Positions 27,339-35,046 of a DNA stretch of 51,197 nt are shown here, in pieces. The translations under genes and the position numbers were made by a program. The DNA is from Holophagae bacterium (lineage in GTDB: Bacteria; Acidobacteriota; Thermoanaerobaculia; Thermoanaerobaculales; Thermoanaerobaculaceae): positions 1-51,197 of the forward strand of contig JAAYVZ010000236.1 of assembly GCA_012516935.1 (NCBI GenBank). Reading direction: 5' to 3'. Each line of letters opens with the position of its first letter. Position 1 is the first letter of the stretch. Below the pieces are notes generated by a model that did no database searches, was not told the DNA's origin, and worked only from the letters and a program-made list of their open reading frames with translations.

Positions 27339-27910
27339 TGCGGCGCCCCAACCTTGCCCGCGAGCGCTTCGAGAACAGCCGGCCGGTGTGGGTGGTGGGA
27401 GCGGTGTTGGCGGTCGTGGCGGTAACGCTCAGCCTCATGTCGGTCAGCGAGCTGCTCGGTGCACGGGGGGTCGAGCAGGATCAGCTCGAGCAGGTGCATA
27501 GACTGCGCGCCGAGCGGGACCGGCTCGCTCGTGAGGTGGCGACGACGGATCGTGAGCTCGCAGCCGTTGGGTGGCGCAAGCTGCAAGCGGAAGCCGAGGC
27601 GTTCCGGGAGGTGGTGGCGCGACGCCAGCTATCGTGGAGCACGATGCTCGGCGATCTCGAGCGGACGATCCCGTGGGACGTCCGTCTCGTCAGCGTGAGC
27701 CCTCAGGTCCAGAAGGACGGGTCGCTGCGCTTGGTGCTGAGCTGTGTCGCGATCTCGCGCGAGGCGTGGCTGAGGCTGCTGGCGGCGCTGTTCGCGGATC
27801 CCTCCTTTTCGGATCCTGTGCCTGCCAACGAGGTTGCTCCGGCAAGCTCGGGAGGGCAGGGATACCAAGTCGGCCTGTCGGTCACGTACTGGCCGGGAGG
27901 CCGGCCATGA
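27338..27910 (+). CDS. pilN: PilN-like inner-membrane alignment protein
   Basis: 190 residues from ATG 27338; GTG 27335 is possible but the TGATG junction favours the ATG. A short cytoplasmic N-terminus starts with MRRPNLARERFEN, where PilN usually has its PilM-binding INLLP-like motif. A single membrane helix (19-38), a coiled coil (about 45-85) and a periplasmic ferredoxin-like domain follow. It pairs with the PilO-like protein encoded next (ATGA overlap). Confidence 0.75.
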   Translation: MRRPNLARERFENSRPVWVVGAVLAVVAVTLSLMSVSELLGARGVEQDQLEQVHRLRAERDRLAREVATTDRELAAVGWRKLQAEAEAFREVVARRQLSWSTMLGDLERTIPWDVRLVSVSPQVQKDGSLRLVLSCVAISREAWLRLLAALFADPSFSDPVPANEVAPASSGGQGYQVGLSVTYWPGGRP

Positions 27911-28524
27911 GCCGGCCGGCCACGTGGCTTCGCCATTGCTGGGTGTGGCTGGTGCCGGCTCTGCTTCTGGCTGCCAACCTGGCCTGGGTGTTCGGTTTCC
28001 GTTCGAGCGTGCTGGAGAGACGCTCGCTTCTGGCGGCCCAGTCGGAGCAGCTCCAGTCGGAGGTCGCGCGGCTGGAAGGTAGCGCGCGCCAGCTCGGGGG
28101 AACGCGTGACGAGCTCGTGAAGCTGCGCGAGAACCTGAGCGTGCTGCGGCGTGACCAGCTCTCCGGTATGAAGGAACGGCTCGTCCCCTTCCTGCAGGAG
28201 GTGCTGCGGCTGGCCCAGGAGAGCGGGCTCACCGTCGAGAGCATCGCCTACTCCTACAAGCTGGAGGACAAGACCGGGCTCGTCTACTTCACCGCCTCAT
28301 ACGCCGTGAAGGGGTCGTACGAGCAGATCCGACGATGCGTCTTCCTGCTGGAGAGCTCGCCGCAGTTCATCGTCCTGGAGGGGCTGGGGCTTACCGGCGA
28401 CTCGTCGGCGGCGAGCCTGGACGTTTCGGTGAGGCTGACGATGGGGACCTACTTCTCGGCGGTGGACGAGAAGCTGGTGCGGGAGCTGGGTGTCGAGGAG
28501 GTGCCGGGTGGCGGCCAGGACTGA
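27907..28524 (+). CDS. pilO: PilO-like inner-membrane alignment protein
   Basis: 205 residues from ATG 27907. One membrane helix (about 8-30, WVWLVPALLLAANLAWVFGF), a coiled coil (40-90) and a C-terminal ferredoxin-like domain with YAVKGSYEQIRRCVFLLE, the pattern of PilO. Together with PilN and PilP it should form the periplasmic bridge between the inner-membrane platform and the secretin. Confidence 0.8.
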   Translation: MSRPATWLRHCWVWLVPALLLAANLAWVFGFRSSVLERRSLLAAQSEQLQSEVARLEGSARQLGGTRDELVKLRENLSVLRRDQLSGMKERLVPFLQEVLRLAQESGLTVESIAYSYKLEDKTGLVYFTASYAVKGSYEQIRRCVFLLESSPQFIVLEGLGLTGDSSAASLDVSVRLTMGTYFSAVDEKLVRELGVEEVPGGGQD

Positions 28525-29056
28525 TCCGCGGCGGCTCGTGCTGCTGCTGGTCTTGCTCGCAGCGGCTTTGGTCTTCGCCCTCCTCCGTTGGCGCCCGGCG
28601 TTCCTCGCTGGCGCCGCATCCGGCGGCGCGCTCCCACCGGCGCGAAGCTACACGGTACCGATTCTCGGCTGGAGCCCAACCGAAGGGGGAGCGCGGCCGA
28701 CCCCCGGAGGCGGACGAAACCTCTTCACCTACGGCCCACCTCCGACGCCGACTCCGGATCGCCGCCCAACCCCGACCCCGCTGCCAACCCGTCCGCCTCA
28801 GCCGGTCGTGGCGAGACCGACATCGACCCCCGGGCCCCCCCCCCCGCCGCCGTTCACGTTGACGTTCATCGGCTGGTTGGGTCCGGACCGTCTCCCGGTG
28901 GCGATCTTCCGCGACGGTGAGGAGATCGTGGCAGCAGCGCCGGGCGACACGCTGAAGGGGAAGTTCATCATCCGCGAAGTCAAGGCAACGGGCGTGACGG
29001 TGGGGTTCGTAGGGTTCGCTGACACCGTCAAGACCGAGGTTCCACTGGCGAGGTGA
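28508..29056 (+). CDS. PilP-like protein with Pro/Thr linker
   Basis: 182 residues from GTG 28508, chosen because GAGGAGG (28495-28501) is 6 nt upstream; GTG 28490 is an alternative. It overlaps the 3' end of the PilO-like gene by 17 nt. One membrane anchor (about 10-27), a long Pro/Thr-rich linker (70-115), and a C-terminal beta domain with FTLTFIGWLG and VAIFRDGEEI that matches the homology-region domain of PilP/GspC, which binds the secretin. Unlike PilP it has no lipobox, so it is closer to GspC in anchoring. The linker is encoded by a C11 run (28835-28845) that could slip. Confidence 0.7.
   Translation: MAARTDPRRLVLLLVLLAAALVFALLRWRPAFLAGAASGGALPPARSYTVPILGWSPTEGGARPTPGGGRNLFTYGPPPTPTPDRRPTPTPLPTRPPQPVVARPTSTPGPPPPPPFTLTFIGWLGPDRLPVAIFRDGEEIVAAAPGDTLKGKFIIREVKATGVTVGFVGFADTVKTEVPLAR
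28835..28845 (+). repeat. C11 mononucleotide tract inside the PilP-like gene
   Basis: Eleven consecutive C encode part of a Pro stretch. The frame is open at this length; gain or loss of one base would cut the protein before its C-terminal domain. Confidence 0.9.
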
Positions 29057-31449
29057 GTGTGAGCACGAGGCATCGAAGCACGACGGCCGTACTGGTGGCG
29101 GTGGCCTTGGTGGTGGCGGGGTGCGGGACGTACTCGACCACGCGTCGGGCCGAGGAGGCCGTGCGGGTGGAGAACTGGGACGCGGCCGTGTACCACTACC
29201 TGGAGGCGCTGGCCAAAAAGCCCGACGATCTACGCCTGAGAATGTCGCTACAAAGGGCGCGCCAGCGCGCCGGCGAGGCCCACTTTCGCAAGGGGTTGGC
29301 GTTTCGGGAGGTAGGCGACATGCAGCGGGCGGTCACCGAGCTGCAGCTTGCGGTTCAGCTCGATCCCACCCACCAGTACGCCGAGGTGGAGCTCGCCAAG
29401 GCAAGGAAAGACCTCGAGGTGCTCGCCCAGGAGGGAGGCGCCTCCAAGCTCGAGCAGATGAAGAAGGCAGCGGCGGAGATGAAGGTCAAGCCGCCGATCC
29501 TCAACCCCGCGTCCGACGAGCCGATCAGCCTTTCGTTCCCCAACCAAACCAACGTCAAGGACATCTACAAGGCGATCGGCCAGGCGTTCGGCATCAACAT
29601 CCTGTTCGACGGCAAGCTCAAGGACAACAAGATCACCATCGAGCTCAAAGATGTGACAGCCAAGCAGGCACTCGAGACCGTCATGCAGGCGGCGACCCAT
29701 TTCTACAAGGTGCTCGACGACAAGAGCGTGATGATCGTCGAGGACACGCCGCAAAACCGCCGCGACTACGAGGACCTGGTGGTCAAGACGTTTTTTCTCT
29801 CCAACGGCGACGTGAAGGATGTCAACAACATGCTGCGGGCGCTCATCGACGCCCGCCGTCTGGCGGTCAACGAGCGCCTCAACTCCATCGTCATCCGTGA
29901 CACCGCCGACAAGGTGGCGATCGCCGAGCGGCTGATCAACGCCAACGACAAAGCCAAGGCCGAGGTGCTGGTCGACGTCGAGCTCATCCAGCTCGACTCC
30001 AACACCGCCCGCAAGCTGGGGGTGGCGATCGCCGCGCCGACCTCCGACGGCTATCCGATCACCTTCGATCCGTCGTCCATCACCGGCAAGAAGGACGACT
30101 TCCGGATCCCCCTCGGGAGGCTCGGTGACATCACCCGCAGCATGTGGGGGGTCACCATGCCGTCGGTGACCCTGCAGCTCGTCAAGTCCTCGGGCGAGGC
30201 CGAGACGCTGGCTCAGCCGCAGCTCCGCATCACCGAGGGCGAGAAGGGCAACCTCGTCATCGGTGACCGCGTGCCGATCCCCACCACGACCTTCAACACG
30301 ACCCAGACGCAGGGTGGTAACATCGTGCCCATCACCGCGTTCCAGTACCAGGACGTGGGCATCAAGATCGACCTCGAGCCGCGCGTGCACCACAACAACG
30401 AGATCACGATGAAGCTCAAGGTCGAGGTCTCCGAGTTGGGTGACAAGGTCGACGTGGGCGGCGGCAACATGCAGCCGAAGATCGGCACCCGCAGCATCGA
30501 CTCGGTGATCCGGCTCAAGGACGGCGAGACCTCGATGCTGGCCGGCCTGCTCAAGTACCGCAAGGGCACCTCGCGCTCGGGCGTGCCGTTTCTGGCCGAC
30601 TTGCCGATTATCGGGGCGCTGTTCCGAGGCAATACCGCGGATCTCACCCAGACCGAGCTGGTGCTGACGATCACGCCGCACATCATCCGCAACCCCAACA
30701 TCACCGAGGAGGACCTGGCCCCGGTGTGGGTGGGTACCGAGAACCGCATCACGGTCTTCGGCAACTCGCCACGCATCCGCTCGGGCGTCGAGGGCGGGCC
30801 GTTTGGAGACGCCGGCTCGGTCTCGGAGCCGATGGAGGACCCGGCCACGCGCCAGAAAGCGCCAGAGGGTGAGCGCGAGTACCGGCGGCCGCGGCTCGCC
30901 CTTCCTCCCACCGAGGGAGAGCGGACGGAGCGCCCGCCGGTGGGTATCCACCCCGGTTCGAGGAGCGACCGGCCCGAGGACGAAGCGCGGCAGCAACGGC
31001 CCGAGCCGTCGTCCCTGACCCTCCAGGCGGCGGAGGCCGCCCTCTCCCGGATCTCGTTCTACCCGGCCCGCTGCCCGGTGGTGGTGGGCTCGGATGGCGT
31101 CCTCACGATCGTTCTCGACCCGGGAGCCGAAGGCGTCCCTTCCCCCCTGCACTTCGCGTACGACCCGGCCCACCTCGAGGTGGTGCGGGTCGAGGGCGGC
31201 GACGTGGCCGGCGACGGTCGGAACCTGCGGGTCCAGCCGACCCACACGCCAGCCCTGGGATGGATCACCGCCAGCTGGAGCGGAGTGGCGCGCGGCAGCG
31301 GCACCTTGCTCCGGATCACCGTGCGCCCCCGGCAGGCGGGTGAGCTGCCGTTGGTTTTCGCCGGGCCGGTGGGGACGGTGACCGGCTCGGGGGCCACGAT
31401 CGTGGCCGTTCCCTCCTCAGCCGTGGCGACGGAGGTCCGGGCGCCGTGA
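29053..31449 (+). CDS. gspD: Outer-membrane secretin, lipoprotein with TPR and cohesin-like ends
   Basis: 798 residues from GTG 29053 (GTGA overlap); GTG 29059 is possible. Lipoprotein signal with lipobox VVAGC (Cys24). TPR-like helices run at about 30-130 (WDAAVYHYLEAL, then a repeat with AVTELQLAVQLDP). Secretin short N-domain (about 155-225) and NolW-type domain (about 240-300) come next. The secretin pore domain (about 310-560) carries VPIPTTTF, a long GGNIVPITAFQYQDVGI insertion and the C-terminal VPFLADLPIIGALFR motif. A Pro/Arg/Glu-rich linker (about 590-665) leads to a C-terminal beta domain (670-798, SPLHFAYDPAHLEVVRVEGGD) that looks like a cohesin-type module. This is the outer-membrane channel of the machine. 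It has no AMIN domain, which favours T2SS-type over PilQ. Confidence 0.93.
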   Translation: MSVSTRHRSTTAVLVAVALVVAGCGTYSTTRRAEEAVRVENWDAAVYHYLEALAKKPDDLRLRMSLQRARQRAGEAHFRKGLAFREVGDMQRAVTELQLAVQLDPTHQYAEVELAKARKDLEVLAQEGGASKLEQMKKAAAEMKVKPPILNPASDEPISLSFPNQTNVKDIYKAIGQAFGINILFDGKLKDNKITIELKDVTAKQALETVMQAATHFYKVLDDKSVMIVEDTPQNRRDYEDLVVKTFFLSNGDVKDVNNMLRALIDARRLAVNERLNSIVIRDTADKVAIAERLINANDKAKAEVLVDVELIQLDSNTARKLGVAIAAPTSDGYPITFDPSSITGKKDDFRIPLGRLGDITRSMWGVTMPSVTLQLVKSSGEAETLAQPQLRITEGEKGNLVIGDRVPIPTTTFNTTQTQGGNIVPITAFQYQDVGIKIDLEPRVHHNNEITMKLKVEVSELGDKVDVGGGNMQPKIGTRSIDSVIRLKDGETSMLAGLLKYRKGTSRSGVPFLADLPIIGALFRGNTADLTQTELVLTITPHIIRNPNITEEDLAPVWVGTENRITVFGNSPRIRSGVEGGPFGDAGSVSEPMEDPATRQKAPEGEREYRRPRLALPPTEGERTERPPVGIHPGSRSDRPEDEARQQRPEPSSLTLQAAEAALSRISFYPARCPVVVGSDGVLTIVLDPGAEGVPSPLHFAYDPAHLEVVRVEGGDVAGDGRNLRVQPTHTPALGWITASWSGVARGSGTLLRITVRPRQAGELPLVFAGPVGTVTGSGATIVAVPSSAVATEVRAP

Positions 31450-31898
31450 GGCAGCAGCGCGGCTTCACCCTGGCTGAGCTGGTGATGGTCGTGGCGCTGC
31501 TCGCGATCCTGGCCGCGGTCGCCCTGCCGACGGCCAAGTTCACCATCAAGCGGCAGCGCGAGGTCGAGCTGCGGCTGGCGTTGCGCCAGATGCGCAACGC
31601 CATCGACGAGCACAAGCGCTTGGCTGACCAGGGGATGATCCAGGTCGAGCTGGGGACCGAAGGCTATCCCAAAGAGCTGGAGGTGCTGGTCGAGGGTGTC
31701 GACGTGGTCGGTCAAACGATCAAGAAGAAGTTCTTGCGGCGCATTCCGATCGATCCCATGACCGGCGAGGCAGAATGGGGCATGCGCTCGTACCAGGACG
31801 AGGCGGACTCCCGCACCTGGGGCAGGCAGAACGTCTACGACGTGTACTCGCTCTCGGGGGCTACCGCTCTCGATGGCACCAAGTACAAGGACTGGTGA
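31446..31898 (+). CDS. GspG-like pseudopilin 1
   Basis: 150 residues from GTG 31446 (GTGA overlap). Type III signal with a six-residue basic leader, cleavage MRQQRG/FTLAE, and the conserved Glu at +5 of the mature helix, followed by a hydrophobic helix to about 30. The body has the G-type layout (YPKELEVLVEG, RRIPIDPMTGEAEWG) and ends DGTKYKDW. It is probably the major pseudopilin or a close partner. The prepilin peptidase is not in the window. The stop meets the next ATG as TGATG. Confidence 0.92.
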   Translation: MRQQRGFTLAELVMVVALLAILAAVALPTAKFTIKRQREVELRLALRQMRNAIDEHKRLADQGMIQVELGTEGYPKELEVLVEGVDVVGQTIKKKFLRRIPIDPMTGEAEWGMRSYQDEADSRTWGRQNVYDVYSLSGATALDGTKYKDW

Positions 31899-32494
31899 TG
31901 AGAAGACTGCGGACGGGAGAGTGGATTCGGAGATCTGGAAGAGGGTCGGCCCGGTTGGAGCTGCGCGCTCAACCCGGGTGGTCCGTTGCGGAGGGGTTGA
32001 TGGCAGGTACCGCTGCAAAGCCTCCCGGTCCGCCGGAAACCGGGTCCGCGCAGCGCTCGCCTGGGTTCGATGCTTCCTGTCCCATGGGTGGGAGGAAAGG
32101 GGAGCGAGGGTTCACGCTCATTGAGCTCATCATCGTCGTGACCATCATCGGCATCCTGGCCACCATCGCCGTGCCGGCGATGCGTACCGCACCCGTCCGG
32201 GCCAAGGAAGCAGCGCTCAAGGAGGACCTCTTCACGCTGCGGTCGTGCATCGACCAGTTCCACGGTGACCGGGCGCGCTACCCGAGCTCGCTCGAGGAGC
32301 TGGTCAGCTTGGGTTATCTGCGCAGGCTCCCGGTCGATCCGTTCACCGGCAGCGCCGACTCGTGGGACCCCCTGTTCGAGCAGGCGACCGAAGAGTCCGA
32401 CGAGCGTGACCAGGAGCAGCCGCCGGGAATCATCGACGTGAGGTCGGGCTCGGACGCCACGGCGCTCGATGGATCCCGCTACGCCGACTGGTGA
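31898..32494 (+). CDS. GspG-like pseudopilin 2 with long leader
   Basis: 198 residues if started at ATG 31898, which meets the previous stop as TGATG. The prepilin site ERG/FTLIE (with Glu at +5) then follows a leader of 71 residues. Starting at ATG 32084 would give a usual 9-residue leader (MGGRKGERG) but has no clear RBS. The mature part shows the G-type pattern YPSSLEELVSLGYLRRLPVDP, an acidic loop and the end DGSRYADW shared with pseudopilin 1. The gene overlaps the third pseudopilin by GTGA. Confidence 0.85.
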   Translation: MRRLRTGEWIRRSGRGSARLELRAQPGWSVAEGLMAGTAAKPPGPPETGSAQRSPGFDASCPMGGRKGERGFTLIELIIVVTIIGILATIAVPAMRTAPVRAKEAALKEDLFTLRSCIDQFHGDRARYPSSLEELVSLGYLRRLPVDPFTGSADSWDPLFEQATEESDERDQEQPPGIIDVRSGSDATALDGSRYADW

Positions 32495-33171
32495 AGCCCG
32501 TGCAGGGGGGGTCTCGGGGCCGCGACGCCCTCGCTCGGTTCTCACCTCGGCCGCGGGCTGCGGACCCTGGGTGGCGGGCCCCGGAGTACCGGCCGCGGAT
32601 CGTCCGCCGAAAGCGGTCCCAGGGCTTCACCCTGGCCGCGGTCATCGTCATCCTGGCGGTGATGGCCATCGGGCTCACCGTGGCGATCCAGAGCGTCACC
32701 TTTCAGAAGCGGCGAGAGAATGAGGAGGAGCTGATCTTCCGCGGCCAGCAGTTCGTCGAGGCGATCCGTCTCTTCCGGGCTCGCAACGGCCGTTTCCCGC
32801 TGAGCCTCGAGGAGCTCTACAAGGCCAAGCCACGCGTCATCCGTAAGCAGTGGAAGGATCCCTTCACCGGCAAGTCCGACTGGCAACCCCTCTTTTTCGG
32901 CCAGGACGGGCAGGCAGTCACCCCACCTGGGCCAGACGCTACGCGAAGGCCCACGCCCCAGCCCACGCCGCAAGCGACGCCCGGCTTCGGTGCGCCCGGT
33001 CAGCCGCAGGGCGGCCCGATCGTGGGCGTCACCTCACGCTCGTGCGAGGAGTCGATTCGCATCCTCGACGGACGCACTCGCTACTGCGACTGGAAGTTCA
33101 TCTTCGACCCCAACAAGCAGGCCGGGCCCAAGCCTCCGGTCCCCTCGGTCGTGCCCACCGGGAAGCGTTGA
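32491..33171 (+). CDS. Pseudopilin 3 (minor, lacks Glu5)
   Basis: 226 residues from GTG 32491. The hydrophobic start SQG/FTLAAVIVILAVMAIG follows a 45-residue basic leader. Mature position 5 is Ala, not Glu, as in tip-type minor pseudopilins such as GspK. The globular part (PLSLEELYKAKP, WKDPFTGKSDW) is G-like. A Pro/Thr/Gln linker (about 145-175) leads to a C-terminal segment with LDGRTRYCDW, the same motif that ends the other two pseudopilins, followed by 25 more residues. It is the last gene of the secretion operon. Confidence 0.8.
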   Translation: MKPVQGGSRGRDALARFSPRPRAADPGWRAPEYRPRIVRRKRSQGFTLAAVIVILAVMAIGLTVAIQSVTFQKRRENEEELIFRGQQFVEAIRLFRARNGRFPLSLEELYKAKPRVIRKQWKDPFTGKSDWQPLFFGQDGQAVTPPGPDATRRPTPQPTPQATPGFGAPGQPQGGPIVGVTSRSCEESIRILDGRTRYCDWKFIFDPNKQAGPKPPVPSVVPTGKR

Positions 33172-33236
33172 CCGACGTGGCGGACCTCTCACCCCCACCT
33201 CCCGTTCGGGTGGGGGACGGAGTCGCCCGGCGCTGG

Positions 33237-33251
33237 TATCCTGCGCGCTCT
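33237..33251 (+). promoter_or_regulatory. Extended -10 box before the M16 peptidase gene
   Basis: TGG plus TATCCT (33237-33242) lies 9 nt before the ATG, with no RBS between them. This suggests a new transcription unit with a leaderless start. Confidence 0.4.
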
Positions 33252-34487
33252 ATGACGGGAGCTCCTGTCATCCTGCACGAAACGGTACCCGGAGCCACCG
33301 CGGCGCTCGGCGTGTGGGTACGGAGCGGCTCGGCCGACGAGCCGGCGGATCTGGCGGGTGTCACGCACCTGCTGGAGCACCTTCTGTTGCGACGATGCGG
33401 TCAGCGCACCCCTGAGGCCATTGCCGAGCTGACCGACTCGCTCGGTGGCTCGGTGGACGCGTTCACGACGCGGGAGGTCTGCGCCGTGACCGCGCACGTC
33501 CCAGCGGAGCGCCTCGAGGAGGCGGCGGAGCTGGTGCTGGAGGCGGTATCGCAGCCCGTGGTGCGGGCCGATGAGCTCGAGCTCGAGCGCTCGGTGGTCG
33601 GCGCCGAGTTCGACCTGGTTCAGGATTCGCCCGCCGAGGTCGTGGCCGAGCTGGCGCTGCAGGCGTGCTGGGCGGATCACCCCTTGGCCCGGCCGGTGCT
33701 GGGTCGTCGCGAGGTCGTAGAACGCCTGACGGTGTCCGACCTGGTGCGGTTTCACCGTGCTCGCTTCGGGTCTGGCAACCAGCTGCTGGTGGTGGTGGCG
33801 CCGCCTGGCGTACCGCTGCCGCAGGCGCTCACGGAAGCGGGGGCGCGCGGCCTGAAGGCCGGACGCGTCACCCACCTCCCACCGGCTTGGCGTCCAGGGG
33901 TGCTGGCCGAAGAGCGCGACGGGATCGAGCAGATGTACGCCAACCTCGTGCTCCCCGGGCTACCCGCTGACCACCCGGAGATCTACACGCTGGGTGTGCT
34001 GCACCAGCTGCTCGGGGGTGGAGCCTCGAGCCGGCTGTTTCGCGAGATGCGCGATCGCCTGGGGCTCGTGTACGAGATCTCGACCGCGGTCTACGCGGCG
34101 GCTCCGGCAGGTGTGCTGGAGATCATGTTCTCGGCCCCGACCCGCCAGGCGGCCGCCTGCTGGGAGGTGCTCTTGGGTGTCTTGGCCGCGGTGGGCGCCG
34201 GGGCGGTGACCGAGCGCGAGGTCGAGCTCGCCAAGCAGGCACTGCTGGCCGGCGTGGTGCTCGGTGCCGAGGGAGCCGAGGCGCTGATGGAGGCACATGC
34301 CGGGGAGTGGCTGGCCCGGCATCGCCGGTTCGACGCCGCCGGGGTGTGCCGTGAGCTGGAGGCGATCACTCCGGAGCGGGTGCGGGTGTTGGCAGGTGAG
34401 ACGGTCCGACTGGAGAACCTGGCCGGGGCGGTGTGCGGACCGCGGGGTGGGGTGGTCCTCCCCGAGGACGTGCGGAGGCTCGTTTGA
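33252..34487 (+). CDS. M16 (insulinase/processing-peptidase family) metallopeptidase
   Basis: 411 residues from ATG 33252; the in-frame extension upstream overlaps the third pseudopilin and is rejected. The inverted zinc motif HLLEH lies at about 40-44, and the third ligand is a Glu about 75 residues later (near [12 protein letters not shown]). The second M16 domain has [23 protein letters not shown], a typical substrate-binding region. No signal peptide is evident, so a cytoplasmic peptidase is likely. Many bacteria carry one such single-chain enzyme (YmxG-like) near dut. The dut start overlaps its stop as TTGA. Confidence 0.92.
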   Translation: MTGAPVILHETVPGATAALGVWVRSGSADEPADLAGVTHLLEHLLLRRCGQRTPEAIAELTDSLGGSVDAFTTREVCAVTAHVPAERLEEAAELVLEAVSQPVVRADELELERSVVGAEFDLVQDSPAEVVAELALQACWADHPLARPVLGRREVVERLTVSDLVRFHRARFGSGNQLLVVVAPPGVPLPQALTEAGARGLKAGRVTHLPPAWRPGVLAEERDGIEQMYANLVLPGLPADHPEIYTLGVLHQLLGGGASSRLFREMRDRLGLVYEISTAVYAAAPAGVLEIMFSAPTRQAAACWEVLLGVLAAVGAGAVTEREVELAKQALLAGVVLGAEGAEALMEAHAGEWLARHRRFDAAGVCRELEAITPERVRVLAGETVRLENLAGAVCGPRGGVVLPEDVRRLV

Positions 34488-34933
34488 CCGGCCCTCTCGT
34501 GCTCGTGCAGCGGCTATCGCATGCCGCACAGCTGCCGTTGCCACGATACCTCTCGGTGGGGGCAGCCGGCGCCGACGTCGTGGCAGCCGTAGACACACCC
34601 CTGACGCTCGCGCCCGGCGAGCGGGCGGCGGTGCCGACCGGGCTCGTCCTGGCGATTCCGGAGGGTTTCGAGGTCCAGATCCGGCCCCGCTCGGGCCTGG
34701 CGCTGAGGTGGGGAGTCACGCTCGCCAACGCGCCCGGTACCATCGACTCCGATTACCGAGGCGAGGTCAAGGTGCTGCTGGCCAACATGGGGAGTGAGCC
34801 GTTCGTGGTGAGGCGCGGGGACCGCATCGCCCAGCTCGTGGTGGCGCCTGTGGAGCAGGCCCAGTTCGTCGAGGTGGAGGTGGTGCCTCCGAGCCCGCGC
34901 GGTGCCGGCGGCTTCGGGTCCACCGGAGTGTGA
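34484..34933 (+). CDS. dut: dUTP diphosphatase
   Basis: 149 residues from TTG 34484, which overlaps the M16 stop (TTGA); a start at GTG 34499 would lose only five residues. All five trimeric dUTPase motifs are present: [41 protein letters not shown] and the C-terminal GAGGFGSTG. It hydrolyses dUTP to dUMP and pyrophosphate, keeping uracil out of DNA and feeding dTMP synthesis. Confidence 0.95.
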   Translation: MTGPLVLVQRLSHAAQLPLPRYLSVGAAGADVVAAVDTPLTLAPGERAAVPTGLVLAIPEGFEVQIRPRSGLALRWGVTLANAPGTIDSDYRGEVKVLLANMGSEPFVVRRGDRIAQLVVAPVEQAQFVEVEVVPPSPRGAGGFGSTGV

Positions 34934-34934
34934 C

Positions 34935-34943
34935 TGGTACACT
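34935..34943 (+). promoter_or_regulatory. Extended -10 box upstream of the MBL hydrolase gene
   Basis: TGGTACACT (hexamer 34938-34943) lies just after the dut stop, about 100 nt before the likely GTG of the hydrolase. The intervening leader is otherwise featureless. Confidence 0.35.
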
Positions 34944-35046
34944 GGCGGCGCCGCTGGCTGCGGCTCGAAAGAGGTGGGTGTGCGGCGACACGAGGTTCGA
35001 TCGGAGGCTGGCCGAGGCTGTTTTCTACCGAAGGGAGCGGCCTAGG

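Noticed and set aside
29248-31245. 665-codon minus-strand frame opposite the secretin gene
   Set aside because: Shadow frame with low-complexity composition; the plus-strand secretin has clear motifs.
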